From Clusia tigrina (Eukaryota > Arthropoda > Insecta > Diptera > Clusiidae), in assembly GCA_920105625.2 (NCBI GenBank), contig OV050030.1, positions 99,636,152-99,700,151 on the forward strand: a stretch of DNA of 64,000 nucleotides, written 5' to 3'. Both the position numbers and the translations under genes were made by a program. A model generated the notes under the pieces. The model was not told where the DNA came from, made no database searches, and saw only the letters and a list, made by a program, of their open reading frames with translations. This document shows, one piece after another, positions 46,601 through 59,539 of this stretch (position 1 is the stretch's first letter; the number at the start of each line of letters is the position of its first letter).

Positions 46601-47157
46601 GGACTATTTGTTTTTCTTTTTCGGACTCATTTTGATCAGCTTGTCCATGTGCGAGTGTTCAGCAAGTTCATCATCATCAACGGTCAAAGCAGCAAATTTG
46701 TTTTTTCTTTAAGAAGTAGTATCGCTAAACCAGTAGTTTGATAACTTACTTTGGCTTAGGTTTTTTGCTATTTTTTGCTTTTTGTTAGTGTTGGGAGTTC
46801 TTTTCTCTTTATCTGTCGTCGGTGAGGTTCGTGCTCCCTTTGGTAGCGATTGCAGTTGACTTACCTGCACACCTTTTGGCGGCATTTGCACACAGGTAGA
46901 AGAACATGTTGATGTCGCAGATGTAGTCGAGAATGTAGTTGTTTTACCGTAAGTAGGGAAGGCAGATGTTGTTGTTGCTGTCGAGTTTGTTGTAGTTGTC
47001 GCACAATCCACTGCTATACTGGAGCAGGACATTATTGGAGGTTTGCCATGTGCACTCCACGAAGAGCGACCATTAGTGTTAATAGGTTGTTCGGACTCGC
47101 TCATGGATCTCTTTCTCTCCAACGGGGGAGAGCGCTGCACACTCACGGCGATTACCG
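43611..47157 (-). mobile_element. Jockey-clade element (copy 2)
   Basis: Equivalent of 5579-9190. It includes the T10 run (43611-43620), RT pieces (43705-44631) lacking the YADD block, endonuclease (about 44750-45660) and ORF1 (45664-47146). A private loss of about 66 bp near 45468 removes part of the endonuclease, and the first codon of one ORF1 piece has changed (CAT to CGA at about 46233). In the zinc-knuckle region KCQKYGH reads KCQIYGH. Confidence 0.8.
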
Positions 47158-48503
47158 ACTATACTTTGTTTATTAGTTTTTTTTAAATTTTATTTATTAT
47201 TATTTTTGTTATATTTAAATCTTATTTATTATTATAAAGTATATAAAATATCTTGAAAAGCAAAATTGGTGTGGTAACTCTAATCACTTATTATGGCCAG
47301 AGTCCACTGTGGCAACACCACACACAACAGGGATTATTTTATTTGTTTTCTCTTTCAACTTTTAACTCATATATGTATATAACAGTTCCTTTGTTTGTTT
47401 GTTTGATTGTTTATTTATCACTTGTAATAAATTATAAATTTGTTATTATTTAGTTTATCTATGCAGAACTAGACACTTTATTGAAAACTTGCACTTTCGT
47501 TTAAGCGTCTTTTTCACGTAATTTGTAAAATTAATTATTTGGTTTTAAACAACGATAAATGCACAAAGGCGCTGAGCTCGTGTGATTACAGGTCCGTTTG
47601 GTTACATGCATTGATTAAAGCTCCGAACCTTAGTATTCCAGAATAAAAATCTTTTAGAAATTCTTTTAGCCCCCTCGCATGAAAATATTTATAAAATATT
47701 CAGTTTTCCACAACAACTGAGAATTGAAAATATAATAGAAATACAATTGAATTTTCTTTTTTTCTTATTATATAAAATCTCAACATCATAAGCCGATAGC
47801 CCTGGCAGCTAGAGCTTATATAATTATTTATAATTTTAATTATAATTAATTTTAATAAAATAAATAAATTAAATGATCTTATAATAATTTTTGTCTGAGA
47901 TTGGGATTCTGTAACAGAGAGTGGGCTTACGAGCGTCAATTCCTGCTTTTCCTGTGTTTTCACCTTCCAGAGGAGACAATTCTCCAACATCTACTCTACT
48001 CGATTATTTGCTTACACTTCGGTGCAGAATCTTTCTACCATTTTTATTTTGGAAGTTTAAATTCACTTTATCTTTCAATGTTATTAATTTTTTTTTGTTT
48101 GTTTTTGGTTTTTTAAAATTTAGATTTTTGTTCAAATCACTAAGCTTAAATTTTGATTTTATATAATGTAAACTCACCTTAATTTATTTTTTTCAAAGCA
48201 GAAAGATTCACTTTCTAGTCTCTTCCTATTTAGATAGCCGTATTCAACTTCCCCGTTTTTCTCTTTTCATTGGCCAATATTGTTTTCTTAATCTCCTCTC
48301 GATCATATTCCTAATCCGTTTTTTTCACTTCACAACGAAAACTTAATGGCCACCAGCTGCTAATCTTCTTGGGTCCAAAAAACTCACACACCACAATCAT
48401 TGCAAAATTCGCCTTACGATGGGAAATCTCAAGCAGCCGAACAGCTGACCGACCACATTCATATCCGTTACCATACTGTTGACGGCAACACGGTCAAAGA
48501 TAA

Positions 48504-49677
48504 CACAGGGGAACAAAAAAAGTGTTTATTCTGCAGAATAAGTTTATGGAGTCAATTTAGATACATATGATTATGAAGTGCTCAGTCTATAAATTATTGT
48601 GTTTGAATTGAGTATAGTTCTCGGAAGATATCGTATATTGCAGTGTTATTTCTGAGGTTTTAAATTTAATGGGCCTTTAGTATACTTTTTAAAAGACTAG
48701 TGTCTTTTCAGAGATAGCTCAAAAAACACTGTTTTCTTTGCTTGTGGGACAATCATGTAAAAAATGAATACTGTAGCAGGAAAGACTGGCCGTCGAGAAT
48801 GAGCATGACTGTAGAAACAACTAGCTGCGTTTGATCAGTCGAGAAGAAACCTTTCTTCCGCCACTACATATTAAATTTAGACTTATAAAACAGATTGTTA
48901 AAGCTTTAGATAGGAATGGCAACTGTTTCAAATATGTTTGTCAATAATTTCCCCGTTTCAGTTTAGAAAAGTTAGAAGCAGGAATTTTTTGTGGGCCACG
49001 AATCAGTACTCTCACAAACAACGATGACTTCAAAAACAACATGACTGAAGCTGAATTGGAAGCTTGGACAAGCTTTGTATGAGTTATCAAAAATTTTCTG
49101 GGGAATCACAAAACTAAAGAATATTCCAAAATAGTAGACAAAATGCTTCAGAATTTCTAAAAACTAGGAGCTAATATGAGTGTAAAATTGCTTTAATTGC
49201 AACATCATTTATATAAATTTCCTGACAACCTAGCTGATTGTACCAAAGAACTAGGAGAACGATTCCACCAGGACATCAAGATTATGGAGAAAAGTTATCA
49301 AGGCCGTTGAGATCGCCATATGAGGGCAGACTACTGATGGAACTTGCTAAAGGACTGTCTGGACCAAAACCACCATAGAAAATACCATACAAAATGTTTT
49401 TCTTGACTTTTGTTGATATTGTTTTTGTTTTTTATGATTAATGTTATTATCTTTGTATCATTTATAGCACTTTGTTTATTTGAAATCATTCCATAATTTT
49501 AAAATAAACATTTTAGCAAATATGCTCCTCATTTAAAAAATTTAATTTCTAGTATAAATATATTCCCTTTATCTCAAGAAATAGAGTCAATAATATCATT
49601 ACATTTGTTTTGAGCAGACAAAAATTGTCTAAAATTAACTAGTAAATCCCATGCCGCAGAATCAGTGTTCCCCTGTG
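48504..49677 (+). mobile_element. DNA transposon with CACAGGGGAACA termini, longest copy (L2)
   Basis: Both 12-bp termini are present (48504-48515 and 49666-49677), length 1174 bp. The plus strand encodes the family box GERFHQDIKIMEKSYQGR (49256-49310), a stop, then DRHMRADY (stop) and WNLLKDCLDQN. The N-terminal half of the protein is absent, so it is a deletion derivative needing a partner to move. Confidence 0.75.
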
Positions 49678-50403
49678 AAATATGTTGGCCAAGCTACTAT
49701 CTTAGTTAATAATATATTAGTCATTTTTATATTATTTTTATGGATTGTAGTAAGGTTCTCCTAATTCTATTGTATTTAATAACGGTGTTGAAATAGTGTT
49801 TAAATTTAGCAAAAGCAAAATTAGAAACTAACTTCAATATTTGTAATATGGTTGGACCGCAGCTGTATGTTTCTTATATAATATCTTTATCTACAGTTTG
49901 ATTGACATATTCAATTTAAAACTGTGATTAGTTTATTTTTGTTAATTTTGCCGTTTTACTCGTATATATTTGCGAATTAGTTTCCAGCACAATGGCTACC
50001 GAAAAATATACTTGTATTGTTTAGTATTGATTAACTTACTTAACTTACTTAATCCCAAAACTTCTGTTTTCTTCATATTTTAAAATTTTATTGATAATTT
50101 TCAACTAATTAATAAATATCCTTTTTTTAATTAAATTTCTGAATATATCCTTTATTTTTTAAAGAAATAAATTTATATATCCTTTGTTTTTTAAAGAAAA
50201 AAAAATACTAAAATCCAGGAAATATAAACAAATTTTAAAATCAATAGATAATAAATGTGCCAGTAAAACATTTAAGAGATAATTTAATTTTATTGTACAC
50301 ATAATTTTGTGTTTTTGTATTAAAAAACAATGTTTGGAATAAATTGTTATACTACATTTAATACAAAAAAAGTTAGCATTCTTATAGCATCTCCTACAAC
50401 AGG
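49678..50403. other. No gene seen; AT-rich (L2)
   Basis: Equivalent of 11632-12360, with the same hairpin-forming inverted repeat. Confidence 0.4.
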
Positions 50404-50653
50404 TTTTTATGTCTTTGAGTGTGATTGTAACATGACGCTTGAAAGATTACAACAGTCCAATTGCAATTTGTGAATGATAGTTTGTCCAACATAAATCGAA
50501 AAATTTGCTAATTGTTTTATTTTTTGTTGAGTAACTTTACGAAAGAATTACTGGGACTTAGTGTTACCATACTCTTATAATCCAATGTGCGTACAACTTC
50601 ACCATTGTCGTCTCTCTGTCATCATGAATAAAAAATTCATCACATGATGGTGT

Positions 50654-52082
50654 AAATGGACAACATTTTCTATGACGATTTTTTCACATTGTTCCCGTAC
50701 CTTTCAACACAGGTCACCTCAGCTCTTCCAATATATTTAAGAAAAAAAAATTTTGTACAAGTATATATTAAATATATTTTTTCGAAACGTTCAGTAGTTC
50801 TAGCTTTACCGCTGAATAAACCGAAGAGAAATGTTTTGCTTGCGTTTGGATTAGAGTAGATCTTGAATTACGTATTTATTTCTTCCCAATATTTTCGTTA
50901 TTTTAAACGGACCTTTAAACTGTGGTTCGAGTTTTCTAACCTTTCCAGTACCACTCGGCTCATTTTCGTCCAGTACTAGATCACTGACTTCGTTGGCGCT
51001 TTTTAGCCCTTTCTCGCATTTTATTTATACGTCTTGCTGTAACCGTTTCCTTCTTGCAAAACATCTATTACTTATCTTGTGACAGTAATTTTTACGGCTC
51101 GTGCAACTACATATTAAGTAAAAGCGTCAACCATTATGAGTATATGTTCATTCCGATAGCTACCTTGTGGGAAAGGCTCAAGATGGTCAAAATATACGGC
51201 CTTAAACGGAATAGGTACGATATCGTTGTAGTGGTATTCTACTCCTTTTTTTCCACCAACTTGACTGGCGCAAGTTTTGATTAACCCTTTTACACAATTA
51301 CGCATCCTCGAAAACTATTTGTAATGCATTACAGTCGGTTCTAGCTTCACGCTCTTGTTATGTACATAATAGCATTATCGCTCTAAAGATTTAACAGCGG
51401 CTAATGCCTCAGTTCCTTGCTGTGAAACTTTTTCTCATTATCGGTAGTTGCGCGACTGAAATATGCTACCAGATTTCTTTCCGTACCCTCATTATGTAAA
51501 AGGACACCGCTAAACCGATCGACTTACCATCCGTGTGCACCATATGTTCAACGTCAACATGGTAAGGATTAAGGGCTGTCTCAGATATAGCGGTGGTCTT
51601 CAGCTGTTGTAATTTACTTTCCTGTGTTTCAGTCCACTAAAACTTTTTATTTTTGTGAGGTAATTTCCGTAATGGCTCTGACATAATAGAATAACCAGGT
51701 ACACATTTTCGGAAATCTTCGAATAGTGTTTGTTTTATTAGTTTCCGAAGTAATAACTTGTGGTGTTAATAGATGCCAAAAATGAAACCATATTTTAATA
51801 AATTTAGAGTCAAATTAGCTTCACGTTAAGCTCCAAATACGCGACTTAGTTTGTTGTACATTTCCGGTATGGTGTTGCTCCTCACAAGTACGTCGTCCAT
51901 CTAAAGCCTCATGTCATTGGTCAGCATTTTATCTTTGGCCATCAGCCTTTGGAAAACGGCTGGTGCATTTTTCAGCCCAAAGGTCGTTCGCATAAATTCA
52001 TATAACCACTCTGGTGTTACGAACGCAGTGTATTTCTGGCTAGGTTTGTCTATCGGCATTTGGTAGTATCACTAATAAGTTC
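50654..52082 (-). pseudogene. Gypsy-1 pol fragment with amber codon in the YMDD box (L2)
   Basis: Equivalent of the L1 fragment, retaining the 73 bp lost there (51643-51715). The tyrosine codon of YMDD is TAG on the minus strand (51901-51903), whereas L1 and R1 read TAT. The integrase piece at 51114-51305 has PFPQGSYR for PFPKGSYR. Confidence 0.8.
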
Positions 52083-52263
52083 TGACTTTGTTAAATTTGA
52101 ATTTCGCTTGGCTTGCTTAACTGTTCCTCTTACTTTGGCACTGCATTTGTTGCTAATATAAGGTATTAGGTGGTTAGGTTTCATGCCCAGGATCCATGAG
52201 GTATATATTCAGCGATCAATGTTTAATTAATGTAAATATATAAAATAAGACATAATTTTGAGA

Positions 52264-53175
52264 TCATATGCAAGCCTGGGAAAAAAACTGAATGCGGATG
52301 CAATTAGCAGGGTAACACAAGAGCAGAAAGTGTCGGTTGTCCAGACTAGAGTAAGGGCGGGAGTCCACAAGAAAGGGGCTTAGTTTAAACAACAAGATAA
52401 AGATACGTTTGCAGCAGAGCCAATGGAAGCTAGTGATAAGATAAATAAGCAGCCAGCTAACAGGGTACAATAGATAGAAGGCGAAAAGTATATTCAGGTG
52501 GTATTGAAATGTTTCCATGATCCACCTCTAGGTGGACATCAGGTGTCTTGGATGACCTACGAAAGAATTAGTTGTGCTTGGTATAATAGTATATACTCGT
52601 ATTTGGAAGTATCAGTTACCAAACTTCTACGCTACCGAAATGCCGATGGAGTTCACTGACTTACGAAAGCAGCTTTTTGACAAAGTTCGCATGGGTTGTG
52701 GGATCTTGCCGGTAACGGTTTTAGGAAACAGATACATATTAATGGTGTGGCGAGTAAGGTAGCCAAGGCATTTTTTGACGAAATCTTTGCGCGGTGAACA
52801 TACCGAAGGAATTGGTAGCCTGTAAAATTTCGTGTCAAAGTTGTTTTCTGAAACGTGTTAAATGTTAAGGATTAGAAAGTTGCATATTACTCCACAGGCC
52901 AATGGATCGTTAGAGCGGAGTCATCGACCTCTAGTGGAGCACTTGCATAGTGTAGCCAAGAAGGACGGATCCAATTAGGACCACTATGGCATTGTATGTC
53001 CATAAAAATAAATTAATATATCTACTAAAAAGACGCCATTTATAACGCCGTACGAGATTGATATTGATATGCCCGCTAACCTAAATTGCAAATGTGCTCA
53101 GAAATACAATGTGGTAGACCCAAGAAAAGTACGAAAGTTACAAAGAGCTCAGCAGCAAGTCAGTTAGATTACATG
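52264..53175 (+). pseudogene. Gypsy-2 integrase fragment (L2)
   Basis: Equivalent of 14149-15060. Private change ACATATTAATGG for ACTTATTAATGG near 52735. Confidence 0.65.
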
Positions 53176-54183
53176 GCTTTATTTTGTTATAATTTCGTAG
53201 GCACACGCATTTCTCGTTAGCGATCGAAACTTTTTTCGAAAAATATTATGGATTATTTCAGAGTCAAGAGTAGTCCTAAAATTGCTGTTGCTGGACAATT
53301 AAATTGTAGTTGAAATTTTACAAGCAACTAACAAAAAGAAATGACACAATTTGTTTAAGTGTTTTCCCCATAGCGCTTTATTGTTGATGGTGTTGTTATT
53401 GTTGCTGTAATTATTGTCGTTGTTGTCAATGTTGCCGCTTGCTGCTGTTACTATTGTTGTTGTAGGTGTTTCCTTGTCTTTTTCTACTCTACTTGGGCAT
53501 AGTTTTGTTAACATTTTACGATTGTTTTTCTGCTTGTTGCAGCATATGTTGCATGATATGCGATATTATCGCCCCAAACCGGCAGTAACAACAAACAACA
53601 AAAGCACATTAATACCAAACTGCATGCCAATTCTCATTAGGTTACACCAAAAACAACCCACAGAGCAGGGAGCTGCGTGTTATGCTTTCGCATCTTGCAT
53701 GTTTTCATCTTGTTGCAAATCGTAATGAAATTGTCATTAGAATTTTTGCTGCATGCAAACGGAAAAAGCGGCATCCTGCAATGAAATTTACGCTCAATAT
53801 TCATGAAAAACTTTCTACGTTGCGTTTTTCTCTCAGCCGCGCTGGTTTTGTTGTTAATTTATCATATTTATCAGAGTCAAGGTTTTGCAAATTAGTTTGC
53901 GCTTGACTATGGTTAGTGTCTGGCAGTATTAAAAAATTATAAAGTAATAAATTATAGAATTAAATGGAAAGATGGAAATTTCGTTTTAGGCAGATCAAAT
54001 ATGCAAGTCAGCTTAAAGCACTCATATATATAATGTAATGTTATAGGTAGTCACATATTCGCACATACTCGTATATTCGAGTACATGCAATTTATCGCTT
54101 TGAGTTATATTTTGACTTGTAAATGTTCATTGGCACAAGCTTAAAATGTTTTTCTTTTTAAGTAAGGGCGTTCTTATAAGAAA
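53176..54183. other. Unassigned GTT/GCT-rich DNA (L2)
   Basis: Equivalent of 15061-16068; nothing recognisable. Confidence 0.4.
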
Positions 54184-54290
<107 letters not shown>

Positions 54291-54440
54291 TAAATATAGC
54301 ACATATAGCGTAAACATAATTTTTCATAAATTTACATATAGTATTAAGCAGGGTACAAGTACATATGTCATAGACTGGTAGACATGGGAACATGAAACAT
54401 TTTTTGTTTAAGGAATTAGCTGGGTTGCCAGGACAACCAA

Positions 54441-55050
54441 ACCTCCTACTATCTCGATCGGAAAAAGCATTGTGCGATTATACGCAGAGGTCATCATGCA
54501 CCACCTGCAGGTTGCTCTAGTGGAAGAACACAACCACGGCAAACCGGTTCTAGAGAAGTGGGGCGAATTAGAGGCAATGCTGCCTCAAATCATCATGGAC
54601 TAGAACATGGCGGACTCGGAGGGTCAGTTGCATTATTTTTATTTGTACGATGTGGTTTACGTCTGCCGCGTCACCAAATGTGAAAACCAGTTGTCGGTGA
54701 ACTTCCTCAAGAAACCGTGTTAGAGGTTCAGGTTGCATTGAAGGGGTTGTGGCTCATTGTCATCCCAGCCAGCTAATCCCTAAAAGGCCGAGGTCTCATG
54801 ATAGGACACCAAATGAATGTTGATAGTGGCAAACTGATCCTCTATCTACAGGCCATCAACTGTTACATCCCATTGACTGACTGAGTGGTCATGAAGGTGG
54901 ATGCTCCGCAAAAATATAGTATGTCCTAACTTCTTCATATAACTGAGGATTGCTTCGGGAAGGTGGACAGAAAGCTGAGATTCGGAATACGGTTTGCCAA
55001 ATTAAAAATTGTTCATACTACACATCCGGAGAAACTGGACGAGGTTGACA
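54441..55050 (+). pseudogene. DUF4780-like ORF, broken (L2)
   Basis: Equivalent of 16300-16910. It reads LEAMLPQIIMD where the others read LEAMLSQIIMD. Confidence 0.5.
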
Positions 55051-56394
55051 ATGCCAGCATGGCATGGTAACGCCATCGAGAGAGATGGCCTATAGTTGTG
55101 GGGCTCAAGGTTGTCCAGGCTTTGCTCTACCGCCACTATAGTCGATTCCCAGGACCGCACTTCTTGAGAACTAAGTAATTGGGCTCCCATTGGTCCAATA
55201 ACTCGGGTTTCTCTCTCTACTTGGCCATTCGCCTGGGATGACGCTGTAGCTATTTTTATGTGTTTTAAGTTTCGTTCCTTGAGGAATTCCTGAAAATTGC
55301 CAGACTTGAAGTAGCTACCTCTGTCAGATATTATACGCATTAGGTGACTATAGGATCGAAAATATTTTATAAGAGCGTTAATCATTTCTTTTCCATTGGT
55401 GGTTTTAGATGGGTAAAGTCTGACAAATTTACGAAATTGACAAAATTGGTCATGTAGGTATGGATAAAATAACTACGTCGTATATAAGCGACGTGCCTTT
55501 CCATATATTCAGGCACACAGAACAATACTGTTCCGTCTCCTTTTTTCTTATAGACAATCCCATTTCGGAATTCATACAAACTATGTTCTTATGTTTGTAA
55601 CATATTCTGTCACTGACTTAGCTTCTTATCTGTTCCTTGACAGATTTCTAGGCTTTCTTCAAAATAATTATATTCTATTACTGAATTGTTAATACACCGA
55701 CTTAATGCATCAATGTGCTGCATTCGACTACCTCCACGGTGTTCTAATCCATATTCATAATTCTAAAGTTAAAATGCCCATCTAGCAATTCTTGGATTTA
55801 ATGTTTTTACTTAACTGCAGAACTGCAATACGCCAAAAAGGCTTTTTTTCCTTGAAGGTATTCTCGAAAACGTTGTAGCGCATATATTATAGCTATGGCT
55901 TCCATCTCAAATCTATGATATTTTGCTTCAGCTGCAATTGATCTTTTAGAGAAGTAAACAATTGAGTGAAGCTTCTTATCTTTTTTCTGTTGCATGAGAA
56001 TAGCTCCAAAACCAGGAGCGCGTGCATCACAATGCATCTCTGTTGGATCATGCAATGCTAGAACTGGCGCCTCTACTTATGTCAGTGTAAGAAGTTCATA
56101 AGATTCTAATTCAAGTGGACCAAATACAAATTTAGCATCTTTCCTCGTCAGATCATATAACGGATTTGCCATAATTGAGAAATTCTTAACAAATCTTCAG
56201 AAGTTATAGCTTAGGCCTAAAAATTCTCTAACTGAATGGGAGTTTTGAGGAATTGGAAATCTTTTTATTGCATGGAACCCTCTTTCATCCGCCATAATTC
56301 TGTCTCCCGTAACATTAAAAAGCAGGTGCTTCACTTCTTCTACTTCACACTTGTCTAGTCGAAATTCAAGATTGTTTTAAACAAACCCTTTTGT
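55002..56394 (-). pseudogene. Gypsy-3 pol fragment (L2)
   Basis: Equivalent of 16861-18254, with the same left-arm variants (MRIISD, NFVNLS). RNase H is open at 55807-56055, the integrase core at 55002-55385. Confidence 0.85.
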
Positions 56395-56447
56395 TTTGTT
56401 GTATTGTTCAAAATCGGCAGTTTATTCCTTAATTGTTACATTTCACT

Positions 56448-56531
<84 letters not shown>
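56395..56531. repeat. Palindrome 2 axis: spacer with (AT)n
   Basis: Same unique 55 bp as at 18255-18310, followed by a shorter (AT)n tract (about 73 bp). Confidence 0.9.
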
Positions 56532-56532
<1 letters not shown>

Positions 56533-57924
56533 CAAAAGGGTTTGTTTAAAACAATCTTGAATTTCGACTAGACAAGTGTGAAGTAGAAGAAGTGAAGCAC
56601 CTGCTTTTTAATGTTACGGGAGACAGAATTATGGCGGATGAAAGAGGGTTCCATGCAATAAAAAGATTTCCAATTCCTCAAAACTCCCATTCAGTTAGAG
56701 AATTTTTAGGCCTAAGCTATAACTTCTGAAGATTTGTTAAGAATTTCTCAATTATGGCAAATCCGTTATATGATCTGACGAGGAAAGATGCTAAATTTGT
56801 ATTTGGTCCACTTGAATTAGAATCTTATGAACTTCTTACACTGACATAAGTAGAGGCGCCAGTTCTAGCATTGCATGATCCAACAGAGATGCATTGTGAT
56901 GCACGCGCTCCTGGTTTTGGAGCTATTCTCATGCAACAGAAAAAAGATAAGAAGCTTCACTCAATTGTTTACTTCTCTAAAAGATCAATTGCAGCTGAAG
57001 CAAAATATCATAGATTTGAGATGGAAGCCATAGCTATAATATATGCGCTACAACGTTTTCGAGAATACCTTCAAGGAAAAAAAGCCTTTTTGGCGTATTG
57101 CAGTTCTGCAGTTAAGTAAAAACATTAAATCCAAGAATTGCTAGATGGGCATTTTAACTTTAGAATTATGAATATGGATTAGAACACCGTGGAGGTAGTC
57201 GAATGCAGCACATTGATGCATTAAGTCGGTGTATTAACAATTCAGTAATAGAATATAATTATTTTGAAGAAAGCCTAGAAATCTGTCAAGGAACAGATAA
57301 GAAGCTAAGTCAGTGACAGAATATGTTACAAACATAAGAACATAGTTTGTATGAATTCCGAAATGGGATTGTCTATAAGAAAAAAGGAGACGGAACAGTA
57401 TTGTTCTGTGTGCCTGAATATATGGAAAGGCACGTCGCTTATATACGACGTAGTTATTTTATCCATACCTACATGACCAATTTTGTCAATATCGTAAATT
57501 TGTCAGACTTTACCCATCTAAAACCACCAATGGAAAAGAAATGATTAACGCTCTTATAAAATATTTTCGATCCTATAGTCACCTAATGCATATAATTTCT
57601 GACAGAGGTAGCTACTTCAAGTCTGGCAATTTTCAGGAATTCCTCAAGGAACGAAACTTAAAACACATAAAAATAGCTACAGCGTCATCCCAGGCGAATG
57701 GCCGAGTAGAGAGAGAAACCCGAGTTATTGGACCAATGGGAGCCCAATTACTTAGTTCTCAAGAAGTGCGGTCCTGGGAATCGACTATAGTGGCGGTAGA
57801 GCAAAGCCTGGACAACCTTGAGCCCCACAACTATAGGCCATCTCTCTCGATGGCGTTACCATGCCATGCTGGCATTGTCAACCTCGTCCAGTTTCTCCGG
57901 ATGTGTAGTATGAACAATTTTTAA
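56532..57924 (+). pseudogene. Gypsy-3 pol fragment (R2)
   Basis: Mirror of L2. It carries the right-arm variants MHIISD and NIVNLS and a private SSQANGRVERE (Gln in the other arms). Confidence 0.85.
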
Positions 57925-58486
57925 TTTGGCAAACCGTATTCCGAATCTCAGCTTTCTGTCCACCTTCCCGAAGCAATCCTCAGTTATATGAAGAAGTTAG
58001 GACATACTATATTTTTGCGGAGCATCCACCTTCATGACCACTCAGTCAGTCAATGGGATGTAACAGTTGATGGCCTGTAGATAGAGGATCAGTTTGCCAC
58101 TATCAACATTCATTTGGTGTCCTATCATGAGACCTCGGCCTTTTAGGGATTAGCTGGCTGGGATGACAATGAGCCACAACCCCTTCAATGCAACCTGAAC
58201 CTCTAACACGGTTTCTTGAGGAAGTTCACCGACAACTGGTTTTCACATTTGGTGACGCGGCAGACGTAAACCACATCGTACAAATAAAAATAATGCAACT
58301 GACCCTCCGAGTCCGCCATGTTCTAGTCCATGATGATTTGAGACAGCATTGCCTCTAATTCGCCCCACTTCTCTAGAACCGGTTTGCCGTGGTTGTGTTC
58401 TTCCACTAGAGCAACCTGCAGGTGGTGCATGATGACCTCTGCGTATAATCGCACAATGCTTTTTCCGATCGAGATAGTAGGAGGTT
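57876..58486 (-). pseudogene. DUF4780-like ORF, broken (R2)
   Basis: Mirror of the L2 copy but with Ser as in L1 in the LEAMLSQ segment. Confidence 0.5.
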
Positions 58487-58639
58487 TGGTTGTCCTGGCA
58501 ACCCAGCTAATTCCTTAAACAAAAAATGTTTCATGTTCCCATGTCTACCAGTCTATGACATATGTACTTGTACCCTGCTTAATACTATATGTAAATTTAT
58601 GAAAAATTATGTTTACGCTATATGTGCTATATTTATGCA

Positions 58640-58643
58640 TATA

Positions 58644-58704
<61 letters not shown>

Positions 58705-58710
58705 TTTTTC
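58640..58710. repeat. (AT)n microsatellite followed by a T-run (R2)
   Basis: Shortest of the four mirrored tracts, ending in about 15 T, a change unique to this arm. Confidence 0.95.
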
Positions 58711-59525
58711 TTATAAGAACGCCCTTACTTAAAAAGAAAAACATTTTAAGCTTGTGCCAATGAACATTTACAAGTCAAAATATAACTCAAAGCGATAAAT
58801 TGCATGTACTCGTATATACGAGTATGTGCGAATATGTGACTACCTATAACATTACATTATATATATGAGTGCTTTAAGCTGACTTGCATATTTGATCTGC
58901 CTAAAACGAAATTTCCATCTTTCCATTTAATTCTATAATTTATTACTTTATAATTTTTTAATACTGCCAGACACTAACCATAGTCAAGCGCAAACTAATT
59001 TGCAAAACCTTGACTCAGATAAATATGATAAATTAACAACAAAACCAGCGCGGCTGAGAGAAAAACGCAACGTAGAAAGTTTTTCATGAATATTGAGCGT
59101 AAATTTCATTGCAGGATGCCGCTTTTTCCGTTTGCATGCAGCAAAAATTCTAATGACAATTTCATTACGATTTGCAACAAGATGAAAACATGCAAGATGC
59201 GAAAGCATAACACGCAGCTCCCTGCTCTGTGGGTTGTTTTTGGTGTAACCTAATGAGAATTGGCATGCAGTTTGGTATTAATGTGCTTTTGTTGTTTGTT
59301 GTTACTGCCGGTTTGGGGCGATAATATCGCATATCATGCAACATATGCTGCAACAAGCAGAAAAACAATCGTAAAATGTTAACAAAACTATGCCCAAGTA
59401 GAGTAGAAAAAGACAAGGAAACACCTACAACAACAATAGCAACAGCAGCAAGCGGCAACATTGACAACAACGACAATAATTACAGCAACAATAACAACAC
59501 CATCAACAATAAAGCGCTATGGGGA
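58711..59525. other. Unassigned CAA/CAG-rich DNA, truncated (R2)
   Basis: Mirror of 53366-54183. It ends at CTATGGGGA, where the deletion joins it to AGTAAGAGGAACAG upstream of gypsy-1. Confidence 0.4.
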
Positions 59526-59539
59526 GTAAGAGGAACAGT

